From Fannyhessea vaginae DSM 15829 (lineage in GTDB: Bacteria; Actinomycetota; Coriobacteriia; Coriobacteriales; Atopobiaceae): a stretch of DNA of 64,000 nt. The DNA lies in contig NZ_ACGK02000001.1 in the NCBI RefSeq assembly GCF_000159235.2, forward strand, positions 1 to 64,000. The letters are read 5' to 3'. Shown here in pieces: positions 14,687 through 22,606 of this stretch (positions are counted from its first letter, which is position 1; the number at the start of each line of letters is the position of its first letter). The notes below the pieces were generated by a model, which saw nothing but the letters and a program-made list of their open reading frames with translations, was not told the DNA's origin and ran no database searches. The position numbers and the translations under genes were made by a program.

Positions 14687-15673
14687 ATGAAAAAGATTAT
14701 CAACGATCCCACTACCGTTGTAGATGAGATGTTGCAAGGCCTCACCTTTATTCACAGCGATGTATTACGCCGTGCAGAAGGTTTTGACGTTATTATGCGC
14801 CGCGCTGAAAAGCAAGGTCACGTTGGTATTATTTCGGGTGGTGGCTCGGGTCACGAGCCTGCTCACGCAGGGTTTGTAGGTGAAGGCATGCTTTCTGGTG
14901 CTGTATGTGGTGCCGTGTTTACATCTCCTACGCCCGACCAAATTTTGGAGGCAATCCGCCAGGCAGATGAGGGTGCGGGCGTATTTATGGTTATCAAAAA
15001 CTACTCAGGCGATATCATGAACTTTGAGATGGCACAAGAGCTTGCCGAATCCGAAGATATCAGGGTAGCAAGCGTTGTTGTAGACGACGATATTGCTGTT
15101 GAAGACAGTTTGTACACACAAGGGCGCCGCGGCGTTGCAGGAACCATTTTTGTGCATAAAATTTTAGGCGACGCGGCACGTCGTGGTTGCACGCTTGAGG
15201 AGATCAAAGCGCTTGCCGACGACATTGTTCCACGTATTCACACCATTGGTTTAGCACTTTCAGGTGCAACCGTGCCTGAGGCTGGAAAACCTGGCTTTGT
15301 TTTGGACGAAGACGAAATTGAGTTTGGTATTGGTATTCACGGTGAGCCTGGTTACAAGCGCGATGCGATGGCTCCGTCCAAAACCTTTGCACAAGAGCTC
15401 TTTGGAAAACTGTATGAAAGCTTTGATTGGGATACCAATAAAAAAGTTGCTCTTCTTGTTAATGGTATGGGTGCTACTCCACTTATGGAACAATACATTT
15501 TTGCTCACGATGTTGAAGAACTTTTAGCCGAAAAAGGCATTGAAGTTGCATTTAAGAAACTTGGCAACTATATGACATCTATTGATATGGCGGGCTTATC
15601 GCTTACCCTTATGCAGGTAACCGATAACGACGTTAAGGCGCTTAACGCACCTGTTAATACACCAGCTTGGTAG
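14687..15673 (+). CDS. dhaK: Dihydroxyacetone kinase subunit DhaK
   Basis: A 328-residue dihydroxyacetone-binding subunit of the PTS-dependent kinase. The ATG at 14687 follows GAAGG; an upstream TTG at 14678 has no usable site. It contains GGGSGHEPAHAGFVGEG, the loop KNYSGDIMNFE and GIGIHGEPGYK, whose histidine forms the hemiaminal bond with dihydroxyacetone. It is the first gene of dhaK-dhaL-dhaM-glpF, with dhaL starting eight bases after its stop. Regulation by DhaS/DhaQ through the operator at 14455 is inferred. Confidence 0.93.
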   Translation: MKKIINDPTTVVDEMLQGLTFIHSDVLRRAEGFDVIMRRAEKQGHVGIISGGGSGHEPAHAGFVGEGMLSGAVCGAVFTSPTPDQILEAIRQADEGAGVFMVIKNYSGDIMNFEMAQELAESEDIRVASVVVDDDIAVEDSLYTQGRRGVAGTIFVHKILGDAARRGCTLEEIKALADDIVPRIHTIGLALSGATVPEAGKPGFVLDEDEIEFGIGIHGEPGYKRDAMAPSKTFAQELFGKLYESFDWDTNKKVALLVNGMGATPLMEQYIFAHDVEELLAEKGIEVAFKKLGNYMTSIDMAGLSLTLMQVTDNDVKALNAPVNTPAW

Positions 15674-15680
15674 TGATAAC

Positions 15681-16250
15681 ATGGAAACTCAAGTAACTGT
15701 AAAGTGGCTTTTAGCCTTTGATAAAAAAATTCAAGAAAACAAAACCTACCTTACCGACCTTGACACCCCCATTGGTGACGGCGATCATGGCGCAAACATG
15801 GCGCGTGGCATGGAGTTTGTGCGCAAAGCACTTGAAGAAAAACCACCTAAAACAACAGCCGAAGCCCTTAAACTGTGTGCAATGCAACTTCTGAGCCACG
15901 TTGGTGGTGCATCAGGTCCTCTGTACGGTTCGGCATTTTTGGGCATGAGTATGCATGCAAACGATAGTCTTCCCGACATGTTGCAGTGCGGGCTTGATCA
16001 AATCCAAAAGCGTGGTCATGCCGAGCTGGGAGAAAAAACCATGGTTGATTTTTGGAGCCCAGCCATTGAACAGCTGCGCCGTGGTGAACTTAGCTGCGAC
16101 AGTATTAAAGCTCTGGTAGACGCTACTGCACCTTTGCGCGCAACGAAGGGTCGTGCTTCATACACCGGCGAGCGCTCGTGCGGCCATATCGATCCTGGCG
16201 CGGCTTCATCTGGCATGCTCTTTTGCGCCCTTCTTGAGCAAGGAGTGTAG
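15681..16250 (+). CDS. dhaL: Dihydroxyacetone kinase subunit DhaL (ADP-binding)
   Basis: A 189-residue ADP-binding subunit that passes phosphate from DhaM to dihydroxyacetone on DhaK. The nucleotide and magnesium site is visible as DTPIGDGDHG, with Asp28, Asp33 and Asp35. Further family motifs are GGASGPLYGSAF and RASYTGER followed by HIDPGAASS. The size is close to the usual 200 residues. It lies between dhaK and dhaM with no room for a separate promoter. Confidence 0.93.
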   Translation: METQVTVKWLLAFDKKIQENKTYLTDLDTPIGDGDHGANMARGMEFVRKALEEKPPKTTAEALKLCAMQLLSHVGGASGPLYGSAFLGMSMHANDSLPDMLQCGLDQIQKRGHAELGEKTMVDFWSPAIEQLRRGELSCDSIKALVDATAPLRATKGRASYTGERSCGHIDPGAASSGMLFCALLEQGV

Positions 16251-16251
16251 T

Positions 16252-16650
16252 ATGAGCACAACAGATACACAAGGCACTGGCAGCGTTGGTATCGTTATTG
16301 TTTCGCACGTACCCGAAATTGCACTCGGCGTAAAAAAGCTGGTGGATCAGGTTGCCCATGATGTAAGTATTACCTATTGTGGCGGTACGGCAGACGGTGA
16401 CATTGGAAGTACGTTTGATGTGGTTTTAGGAGCTATCGAAGAAAATACCGCTGATACGCTGCTTGCATTTTATGACTTGGGAAGCGCAAAGCTCAACTTG
16501 GAGCTTGCGTGCGAAACGTGTACAAAAAAAGTACTTATGCAGCCAGTTCCTATTGTTGAGGGTACGTTTGCCGCAGCTGTGTTAATCCAGGCAGGCGCTG
16601 CGCTTAGCGAAGTCTTAGACGAGTTAGAACCCCTCAAAATTACCAAATAA
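16252..16650 (+). CDS. dhaM: Dihydroxyacetone kinase phosphotransfer subunit DhaM (single EIIA domain)
   Basis: A 132-residue mannose-EIIA-like protein that relays phosphate from HPr to DhaL-ADP. The ATG at 16252 follows AGGAG in the end of dhaL. The phosphorylated histidine is His19 in IVSHVPEIA. Later motifs are GGTADGDIGS and VPIVEGTFAAAV. Only the EIIA domain is present, as in Lactococcus, and not the three-domain form of E. coli, so a separate EI and HPr must be encoded elsewhere. glpF follows after 52 bases. Confidence 0.92.
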   Translation: MSTTDTQGTGSVGIVIVSHVPEIALGVKKLVDQVAHDVSITYCGGTADGDIGSTFDVVLGAIEENTADTLLAFYDLGSAKLNLELACETCTKKVLMQPVPIVEGTFAAAVLIQAGAALSEVLDELEPLKITK

Positions 16651-16702
16651 TCTCGTTGAAATGAGATGAATAGTTAGGTGTAATTGCTAAAAGGAGGCAC
16701 GT

Positions 16703-17416
16703 ATGAATGCTCTTATTGGTGAATTTTTTGGCACTATGATCATGGTGTTGCTTGGTAACGGCGTTGTAGCAGGTAACATCTTGCACAAAACAAAAGAGGA
16801 AGGAACTGGCTGGACAGCAATAGTCCTTGGCTGGGGTGTTGCAGTAACCATTGCCGTATATATTGCAGGTGTTGTATGTCCTGGTCACTTAAATCCTGCA
16901 GTAACTATTGCACTTGCCGCCGCTGGTATGTTTCCTGTTGAGCAAGTACCCAGCTTTGTTCTTGCGCAAACACTTGGCGCAGCTGCTGGTGCTACTTTAG
17001 TGTGGCTGCACTACTACCCACACTGGAAAGAAACCAAAGACGCTCCCACTATCTTGGGTTGCTTCTCAACTGCTCCTGCCATTAGACACACCTGGTCTAA
17101 CGTACTTGACGAGGCACTTGGCACCGCTGTACTGGTTATTTGCGTTATGGCATTAGGCCCAAACAACCTTGCGAGCGGCCTTGGTCCTATTGTTGTTGGT
17201 TTGGTAGTTATCGTTGTTGGTTTTTCTCTTGGTGCAACAACTGGTTATGCTATTAACCCTGCTCGAGACCTCGGTCCTCGTATTATGCACGCCATTTTAC
17301 CTATCACAAACAAAGGTGACTCCGACTGGGGTTATGCATGGATCCCTGTTGTTGGCCCAATCGTAGGCGGCGTTTGCGGAGCATTGTTGTATCAGGCATT
17401 TTTAACGCTTATGTAG
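16703..17416 (+). CDS. glpF: Glycerol uptake facilitator (aquaglyceroporin)
   Basis: A 237-residue integral membrane channel of the MIP family. The two half-helix pore motifs are NPA at residues 64-66 and NPARD at 186-190. The aspartate after NPAR marks glycerol facilitators rather than water channels. It has AAAGGAGG upstream of the ATG. Its position as last gene of the dha operon suggests it brings in glycerol or dihydroxyacetone for the kinase. No glycerol dehydrogenase is in the window, so the oxidation step must be encoded elsewhere if glycerol is the substrate. The frame after its TAG stop stays open for 27 hydrophobic codons (see findings). Confidence 0.92.
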   Translation: MNALIGEFFGTMIMVLLGNGVVAGNILHKTKEEGTGWTAIVLGWGVAVTIAVYIAGVVCPGHLNPAVTIALAAAGMFPVEQVPSFVLAQTLGAAAGATLVWLHYYPHWKETKDAPTILGCFSTAPAIRHTWSNVLDEALGTAVLVICVMALGPNNLASGLGPIVVGLVVIVVGFSLGATTGYAINPARDLGPRIMHAILPITNKGDSDWGYAWIPVVGPIVGGVCGALLYQAFLTLM

Positions 17417-17500
17417 GCTGAACTTATTGGTCCTATCTACATGTTCGTTGTAACCTTTGCTTTGGTTGCGGCTCTTACGATAGGTGTACCTCTACTTTAA
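17417..17500 (+). other. In-frame hydrophobic 27-codon stretch directly after glpF
   Basis: After the glpF TAG, 27 sense codons follow in the same frame before TAA. They encode a transmembrane-like sequence that includes MFVVTFALVAALTIGVPLL from an ATG at 17441. There is no ribosome site in front of that ATG. It may be a decayed C-terminal end or a tiny membrane peptide; evidence is composition only. Confidence 0.3.
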
Positions 17501-17543
17501 TTTCATTTGAGTTTGTGGCTTAAGTTTTAGCTGCACCAAAGTT

Positions 17544-17584
17544 TGCACTGCCTTGCTACCATAGGTGTAGGGCAGTGCATTTTT
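17544..17584 (+). terminator. Terminator after the dhaKLM-glpF operon
   Basis: TGCACTGCC pairs with GGCAGTGCA around an 18-base loop, followed by five T. It lies 130 bases after the glpF stop. The remaining bases to 17728 show nothing recognisable. Confidence 0.75.
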
Positions 17585-17728
17585 ATGGAATTTAGGCGTA
17601 TGGACATTTGGGCGTATTTTTGGCGGTCGCATTCCCATGGAGTGCAGTATTTACTAGAAAGCTACACCCAGCTTTTCTGTTCTTAATATGACTTTATGCC
17701 TTGATACTTATTTATACTAAAATTTGCA

Positions 17729-17805
17729 AAATGTATACAATTTCATGCTTATCATGTGACACTTCTATTGTCTTTGTTTGCATGCGAATATTTAGGGATA
17801 TATTT
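17729..17805 (+). repeat. 77-bp direct repeat, copy B (right of the dha cassette)
   Basis: Second copy of the repeat at 12712-12788 (71 of 77 identical, same orientation). It ends 32 bases before the ATG at 17838, so it forms the promoter or leader region of the Q-rich membrane protein gene. The two copies bracket dhaQ-dhaS-dhaKLM-glpF. Confidence 0.85.
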
Positions 17806-17837
17806 CAAAGAGGACATAGCAAACAAAGGATATATAC

Positions 17838-18935
17838 ATGGACAAACAGCAGCTTCAACAAACACAGCTTCCTATAGACATATATCAGAAAACACAAGCT
17901 GCGTCTACACACCAACAGCAAAAGCAAGCATCATACTCAACGTATCAACCAACACAAACAATGTATTCCACTCATCAACAAAAACAAAGCGCGTATGATG
18001 TGCAGCAAAATAACTTAAATCAGACCACTAACATTGCAGAACACGTGCCGTCTATTACAAATCAGAAACAAAATCAGCAGCCACATACTAAAAAAGGCGT
18101 GCTCAACGATATATCGTTTGTTGCCATTGTTGCAAGTACGCTTGCTTCTCTTACGTCTTTTGTACTTTCTTCTCAGATAGGCCTTACAGGTTCGATTATA
18201 GGTGTAGGTATTGCTGCCGCAGCATCGGCTCTTGCATCACAAGTATGTAGTTCAGTATTAACCGCTACTGGTGAAAAACTTAAAGCACAACAGGATCAGC
18301 AAGAACAAGCGCGCCTACAGCAAGCGCGCACGCAAGCTCCGGCTCAAACACCACATGCAGGCACACAGACACCAGAACATAACGCCCAACACTATAATTT
18401 ACGACTTGCTCCACAATCCTTAAGACTGGCAGCGTCACAGCAAGCAAGAAAACGATTGATACTTGTTGGTGCGTTGAGTACTCTAGCTGCGCTTGCATGC
18501 GTTGGAATTTACGCAGCTGTTGTCATGTTTGCAACGCACGGCGAAGGCATTGGCTCAAAACAAGTCTTTACCCCAGCACCTCAAGTACACAACATACAAG
18601 ATAAACAAGGATCATTGCCTAAAAAAGACGAAACAATTGCGCAAAAACGCGATAATGCATCTCCTAAACAAAATAAAGGCACTTCTACCACTCAAAATGC
18701 TCAAAACCAGCAAGATAGTGAAAACGAAGGACAAAAAGATACCACGGATACCAACACCGAATCAGACACAGGCGGCCAAAAAAATACCAATGAACCCACC
18801 GCTACTCATCAGAAACATGAAGGCACCGTTCAAGGTGGTACATCTGTTTCTGGACAAGAGAAGAAAGACAATAACGCCAATAACCAACCAAATGACACAC
18901 AGCAAAAATCATCAACAGACACTAACGAAAACTAA
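17838..18935 (+). CDS. Hypothetical Q-rich membrane protein
   Basis: A 365-residue protein of unknown function with AAAGGA upstream of its ATG. Residues 1-90 are very rich in Gln, Thr, Ser and Tyr with imperfect repeats (YSTHQQKQSAY-like). Residues about 94-145 are hydrophobic, probably two membrane spans. A Gln/Ala-rich segment follows, and a third span (RLILVGALSTLAALACVGIYAAV) lies near 210-235. The last 125 residues are hydrophilic and low complexity (Lys, Asn, Gln, Thr, Asp). A cell-envelope protein is likely; the function is unknown. It stands alone between the dha operon terminator and the convergent thiamine-transport genes. Confidence 0.75.
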   Translation: MDKQQLQQTQLPIDIYQKTQAASTHQQQKQASYSTYQPTQTMYSTHQQKQSAYDVQQNNLNQTTNIAEHVPSITNQKQNQQPHTKKGVLNDISFVAIVASTLASLTSFVLSSQIGLTGSIIGVGIAAAASALASQVCSSVLTATGEKLKAQQDQQEQARLQQARTQAPAQTPHAGTQTPEHNAQHYNLRLAPQSLRLAASQQARKRLILVGALSTLAALACVGIYAAVVMFATHGEGIGSKQVFTPAPQVHNIQDKQGSLPKKDETIAQKRDNASPKQNKGTSTTQNAQNQQDSENEGQKDTTDTNTESDTGGQKNTNEPTATHQKHEGTVQGGTSVSGQEKKDNNANNQPNDTQQKSSTDTNEN

Positions 18936-18937
18936 TG

Positions 18938-18966
18938 AGTAAAGCGTCTACTCAAGTAAAGCGTCT
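18938..18966. repeat. Short direct repeat after the Q-rich protein gene
   Basis: AGTAAAGCGTCT occurs at 18938 and again at 18955, 17 bases apart, immediately after the stop codon. It is too short to interpret. Confidence 0.5.
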
Positions 18967-19003
18967 GTGCATCTAACAAGCACATAGCAGGCATTCGACC
19001 CAG

Positions 19004-19903
19004 CTACAGAAGCGATAGTATCTCTTTTTTGCATGATAGAAATTCGGGGGTAAGCGCAAAAGCATCGGCGTGCATTGATACATCGTGCGTAGGAACATGA
19101 ACCTCACCAACTATAGTATGCGCCGTAGTGGGTACCTGTTGATTTTGAAGAGTACGCTGCGTTTTTTTGGACATATGTCCTAATACGTACACGCGTGATG
19201 CCATAGTAGCAGCTTCGTCTACATCGTGCGTAATCGCAAGCGTTGCAATGCCTAAATCGTGCGCAATATCACAATACCAATTCCGCATGGCAACGCGCGT
19301 AAGCGCATCAAGTGCCGAAAAAGGTTCGTCCAGCAAAATACAATCGCTTCCCATAAGATAGGTGCGCAAAAATGCGGCACGCTGGCGCATGCCGCCCGAA
19401 AGCTCGTGTGGCCACTTATATTCACAACCCGCCAAGCCAAAGCGCTCAAAAAGTGGCTGCGCTTGACCGTATGCTTCTGCTTGCACAACACGGCGCAAAG
19501 TAAGTGGAAGGCAAACATTATCAATAATACGTTTATGTTCCAAAAGCAAATCTTTTTGGAACATGTAAGAAACATGACCAGGGCGTCCTGTAATATCTGT
19601 TCCATGAAAAAACACCTGCCCCATCACAGGTTTCATAAGTCCTGATAGCGCATGTAAAATGGTTGTTTTACCACAGCCCGATCTTCCCACCAAACACACA
19701 AGCTCGCCTTTTTTAACAGACATGGTTATATCCGCAACAACCACCGAACTCCATAGACGCTCATCACATGTTGCTCTCTTTTGATGATCGTTAAGATTAA
19801 AACCAGAAAATAACGTATGTTTGTGCTCTACAGACGGCACCTGCTGCCACGAAAGATACATGTGTTGTGCCATAAGTGTAGGCATATCTGTTTGTTCATT
19901 CAT
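19004..19903 (-). CDS. thiZ: ABC transporter ATP-binding protein, thiamine-precursor uptake
   Basis: A 299-residue ATPase of the nitrate/sulfonate/taurine (SsuB/TauB/ThiZ) family. Walker A is GRSGCGKTT, the signature is LSGGMRQR, Walker B is CILLDEPFSALD, and the switch histidine is in AITHDVDEA. An unusual 25-30 residue stretch (HKHTLFSGFNLNDHQKRATC) precedes the first core strand. It is the last gene of an operon headed by a TPP riboswitch, so the likely cargo is a thiamine precursor such as formyl-aminopyrimidine or HMP. A gap of 164 bases with a stable hairpin separates it from the binding-protein gene. The exact substrate is inferred. Confidence 0.82.
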   Translation of the reverse strand: MNEQTDMPTLMAQHMYLSWQQVPSVEHKHTLFSGFNLNDHQKRATCDERLWSSVVVADITMSVKKGELVCLVGRSGCGKTTILHALSGLMKPVMGQVFFHGTDITGRPGHVSYMFQKDLLLEHKRIIDNVCLPLTLRRVVQAEAYGQAQPLFERFGLAGCEYKWPHELSGGMRQRAAFLRTYLMGSDCILLDEPFSALDALTRVAMRNWYCDIAHDLGIATLAITHDVDEAATMASRVYVLGHMSKKTQRTLQNQQVPTTAHTIVGEVHVPTHDVSMHADAFALTPEFLSCKKEILSLL

Positions 19904-20015
19904 ATACAATCCAACTTAGCTATACAAGCACAATTTTATGTGCAAAAGCAAAGACTCTTTGTGCAAGCCCGTACGCGGCAATAGAGCATATACAGACGTT
20001 TAAGCATGCCCAAAT

Positions 20016-20060
20016 CGCGCATTGGCACACCTCATAATTATAGATGTGCCAGTAAGCGCG
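20016..20060 (-). promoter_or_regulatory. Intra-operon hairpin between binding protein and ATPase genes
   Basis: On the minus strand CGCGC-TTAC-TGGCACA pairs with TGTGCCA-AT-GCGCG around a 15-base loop, eight bases after the binding-protein stop. No T-run follows, so it looks like an mRNA stability or processing element rather than a full terminator. It would favour more binding protein than ATPase. Confidence 0.55.
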
Positions 20061-20067
20061 TAACCTC

Positions 20068-21114
20068 TTAATATGTGATATATTCCATGCTAAAACCTTT
20101 ATTAACATCAATTGGGTTATTTACAAGCTTGTTGTCATTAAGCCATTGGAAATATCTTGACCAACGTACAGGATCGATAATGCCCCATCTCTTCGCATCG
20201 TCAATATACTTTTTAGAAAGAAAATGTTGACTTTCGCGCACCAGTGCCGGATCAAGCTCTTTAACAGCGTCGCACAAAATTTGTGCTGCTCCATCAGGAT
20301 CTTTAACTGCGTCCGTGTAACCCTGACTGCAAGCTTCTACAAAATTTTGTACCAAGCTGCGATTATCTTCACTTTCTTGTACAAAATTACTGTTAACTGC
20401 AAGCACCGGTGTATAAAAATCAAACACTTCATCCATGTCGTTAAACGCAAAATAATTGATGTCATAATTTTGAACATGAGCGTTTTGAACACCCCAGCCT
20501 TCAAACACCCACACGCAATCATACAATTTTGCTTTAAGCCCTTGAACTTCATCGGTTGTAGCATCGGCAGGAACCATCTTAATCTTTGAAAAATCTCCGC
20601 CGTCTTTTTCTACAACATGTTTTACCGTAGCTTGTTCAATAGGCATGTTCCAAGTTGCATAGGTATGATTTTGCATAAATTTAGGCGAAGTAATACCGTC
20701 TTCTTTTCTGCTCATAATACCTGATGTATTGTGTTGAATAATGGCTGCAATAGCCTCGATAGGAACAGGATTATCACTTGCAAGCGTATTGGCAATAAAG
20801 TCTTGGTAACTAATACCTAACTGCGCTTGGCCAGAGCCGATCATAGCCTCGGCTCCATCTTCTGCAGGCTGCACAATTTCGATATCAATGCCTGCATCTT
20901 TAAAGTAACCTTTTTGTTGTGCAACATATATGCCTGTATGGTTAGTATTGGGCGTATAGTCTAAACAAAACGTAATCTTGGTGAGTTTTTTAGATTCATT
21001 GTTATCTGAATCGCCTGAAGACGCGCTATTTTGAGAGCATCCAAACAGCGAAAAGCCCGCAAATGCCGCACCTGCTGTTCCAATAAATGCACGACGAGTT
21101 AATTGAGAAGCCAT
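20068..21114 (-). CDS. thiY: Lipoprotein substrate-binding protein, NMT1/THI5 type
   Basis: A 348-residue extracellular solute-binding protein. The start is a twin-arginine-like signal (LTRRAFIG) running into a lipobox (SLFGC), so it is probably exported folded and lipid-anchored at Cys26. The mature part has features of the NMT1/THI5 family, for example FCLDYTPNTNHTGIYVAQQK, then GYFKDAGIDIEIV, which bind pyrimidine precursors of thiamine. It is followed by the ATPase gene and preceded by the permease gene with 12 bases between. TPP riboswitch control of the operon supports the substrate call. Confidence 0.88.
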   Translation of the reverse strand: MASQLTRRAFIGTAGAAFAGFSLFGCSQNSASSGDSDNNESKKLTKITFCLDYTPNTNHTGIYVAQQKGYFKDAGIDIEIVQPAEDGAEAMIGSGQAQLGISYQDFIANTLASDNPVPIEAIAAIIQHNTSGIMSRKEDGITSPKFMQNHTYATWNMPIEQATVKHVVEKDGGDFSKIKMVPADATTDEVQGLKAKLYDCVWVFEGWGVQNAHVQNYDINYFAFNDMDEVFDFYTPVLAVNSNFVQESEDNRSLVQNFVEACSQGYTDAVKDPDGAAQILCDAVKELDPALVRESQHFLSKKYIDDAKRWGIIDPVRWSRYFQWLNDNKLVNNPIDVNKGFSMEYITY

Positions 21115-21126
21115 ACTACTTCCTTT

Positions 21127-21888
21127 CTACCTTTTCCAAGGCATACATATATGTTCAAGTGCGCGAACCGCACCCATCAATACCAATGAAAGTGCCGATG
21201 TTAAAAAGATGACGGCAAACATTTTGTCGTAAGAAAACGACTTACGAACACGAATCATGTACACACCCAACCCCGATATACCTCCCAACCACTCGGCTAT
21301 AACGGCACCGATAATGGCGTAAGTTGCGCTTATGCTTAATCCACTAAAAAAGTGACTCAGCGCACACGGGAGTTTAACGTGCAAAAATACCTGCCACGGG
21401 CGTGCATTCATAATCTTCATGAGGTTAATAGTTTGCGAGTCAACCGATGCAAACCCTGTAACCAGCGAGATAGTAATAGGGAAAAACGTAGTAATAATCA
21501 CTAAAACAACTTTAGGTAACAAATCGTAGCCAAGCCACAACACCAAAAGAGGAGCAATGGCAATAGTTGGAATAGTTTGCGAAATGGTGATAAGTGGATT
21601 AAGTGCCGCATGAATAAGCGGTGAGGAATCCATAAGAATTGCAACAATAAATCCTAAAACACAGCCCCAAAACAAGCCCAAAATTGCCTCGGTTATAGTT
21701 GTGATACCGTGAGCACACAACAAGTCTTTGTCGCGAATCATCGCGCTCAATACCTGAAGCGGGCTGGGAAGTAAAAAGTTGGCAATAGCTCCTGTATCAA
21801 CTGCTGCTTCCCAGATACAAATGAGCAACAGCGTTACTACAACAGGAATTATGATTTGTTTTGTTGGGAGCGCCTTACGAAGTTCCAT
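21127..21888 (-). CDS. thiX: ABC transporter permease, thiamine-precursor uptake
   Basis: A 253-residue BPD_transp_1 permease with about six membrane spans. The cytoplasmic EAA-type loop is near residues 195-215 (AVIAEWLGGISGLGVYMIRV), where it contacts the ATPase. It resembles SsuC/TauC/ThiX permeases. It lies between the thiamine-binding gene (92-base gap) and the binding lipoprotein (12-base gap). No strong ribosome site was seen before the ATG at 21888. Confidence 0.87.
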   Translation of the reverse strand: MELRKALPTKQIIIPVVVTLLLICIWEAAVDTGAIANFLLPSPLQVLSAMIRDKDLLCAHGITTITEAILGLFWGCVLGFIVAILMDSSPLIHAALNPLITISQTIPTIAIAPLLVLWLGYDLLPKVVLVIITTFFPITISLVTGFASVDSQTINLMKIMNARPWQVFLHVKLPCALSHFFSGLSISATYAIIGAVIAEWLGGISGLGVYMIRVRKSFSYDKMFAVIFLTSALSLVLMGAVRALEHICMPWKR

Positions 21889-21980
21889 CTTACTATCAAT
21901 CGACGTGCGGAATAGATACTAAATACACAACATGTGCGTGCGTCTGTATACTCATACAGTACCTGCATGAATGTACGCAT

Positions 21981-22307
21981 TTACGAGCTAAGCTGTGTTG
22001 TTGCATTATGCTGGGTATAAGGAGATAACTTTTGCGCAGTTGAAAGCACTTCGCCTTGAGGATGATAATTGATTTTTACGTACGTCATCATTGAGTGGCA
22101 GCCAGCTTGTGCGCCAACAAGCGGGCAATTTTTAACGATTTCTAAGCATTGTTCGTAAGAGCCTTCAATGGTGGTTTCAAAAGGAGCAACAAAATAATTT
22201 ACACCCGTCGAAGCAATATAAGCAATTACAGCATCTACCTGCTTACATATTGTTTTATCATCTTTGGCGTCCATGGGTAAAAATTGAATAGCAACAGAAC
22301 ACTCCAT
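21981..22307 (-). CDS. Thiamine-binding protein, MTH1187/YkoF family
   Basis: A 108-residue small protein starting at the ATG at 22307, where GAGG lies five bases upstream. An in-frame extension upstream overlaps the riboswitch terminator and is not used. The sequence ECSVAIQFLPMD, VDAVIAYIASTGVNYFVAPF and a TIEGSYEQCLEIV segment fit the MTH1187/YkoF (DUF77) ferredoxin-like fold that binds thiamine or HMP. It is the first gene after the TPP riboswitch, and its role may be ligand storage or delivery for the transporter. Confidence 0.8.
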   Translation of the reverse strand: MECSVAIQFLPMDAKDDKTICKQVDAVIAYIASTGVNYFVAPFETTIEGSYEQCLEIVKNCPLVGAQAGCHSMMTYVKINYHPQGEVLSTAQKLSPYTQHNATTQLSS

Positions 22308-22371
22308 ACTAACCTCAACTCTCTTAACATAGCACTTACAATTACCGAGGAATCGATTACCAATACAGGGC

Positions 22372-22399
22372 AAAAATAAGCCTATGCCAAAGCTTAGGC
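22372..22399 (-). terminator. Expression-platform terminator of the TPP riboswitch
   Basis: On the minus strand GCCTAAGC pairs with GCATAGGC (one mismatch, 4-base loop), followed by TTATTTTT. It lies 17 bases after the aptamer and 65 bases before the first gene, as expected for a riboswitch that ends transcription when TPP is bound. Confidence 0.75.
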
Positions 22400-22415
22400 G
22401 TATGTGTTTGTATAT

Positions 22416-22494
22416 GATTCCTACGCTGGCATTGTCCAGATCAGGTACGGTCAGATGCTGGCATCTTTCTCAGCCTACCTCGCTGTAAGCTCCC
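22416..22494 (-). ncRNA. TPP riboswitch (THI element)
   Basis: The minus strand carries the conserved THI-box elements in order: GGGAGC at the 5' side, GGCTGAGA, then ACCTGATCTGG, then AATGCCAGCG and TAGGAA. Paired stems are evident (GATGCCAGCATC; CTGG with CCAG). It heads the thiamine-binding/ThiXYZ operon with a downstream terminator, so high TPP should switch the operon off. Confidence 0.95.
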
Positions 22495-22606
22495 AAACTT
22501 AGATTAGCTTAAATTGAACACGTGAGCGCGCATAAACTTGATGTGCCACGCAAATTACAAAAACGACAGGAAATAAAAATCCCACTACATACACCTTGGC
22601 AACGCA

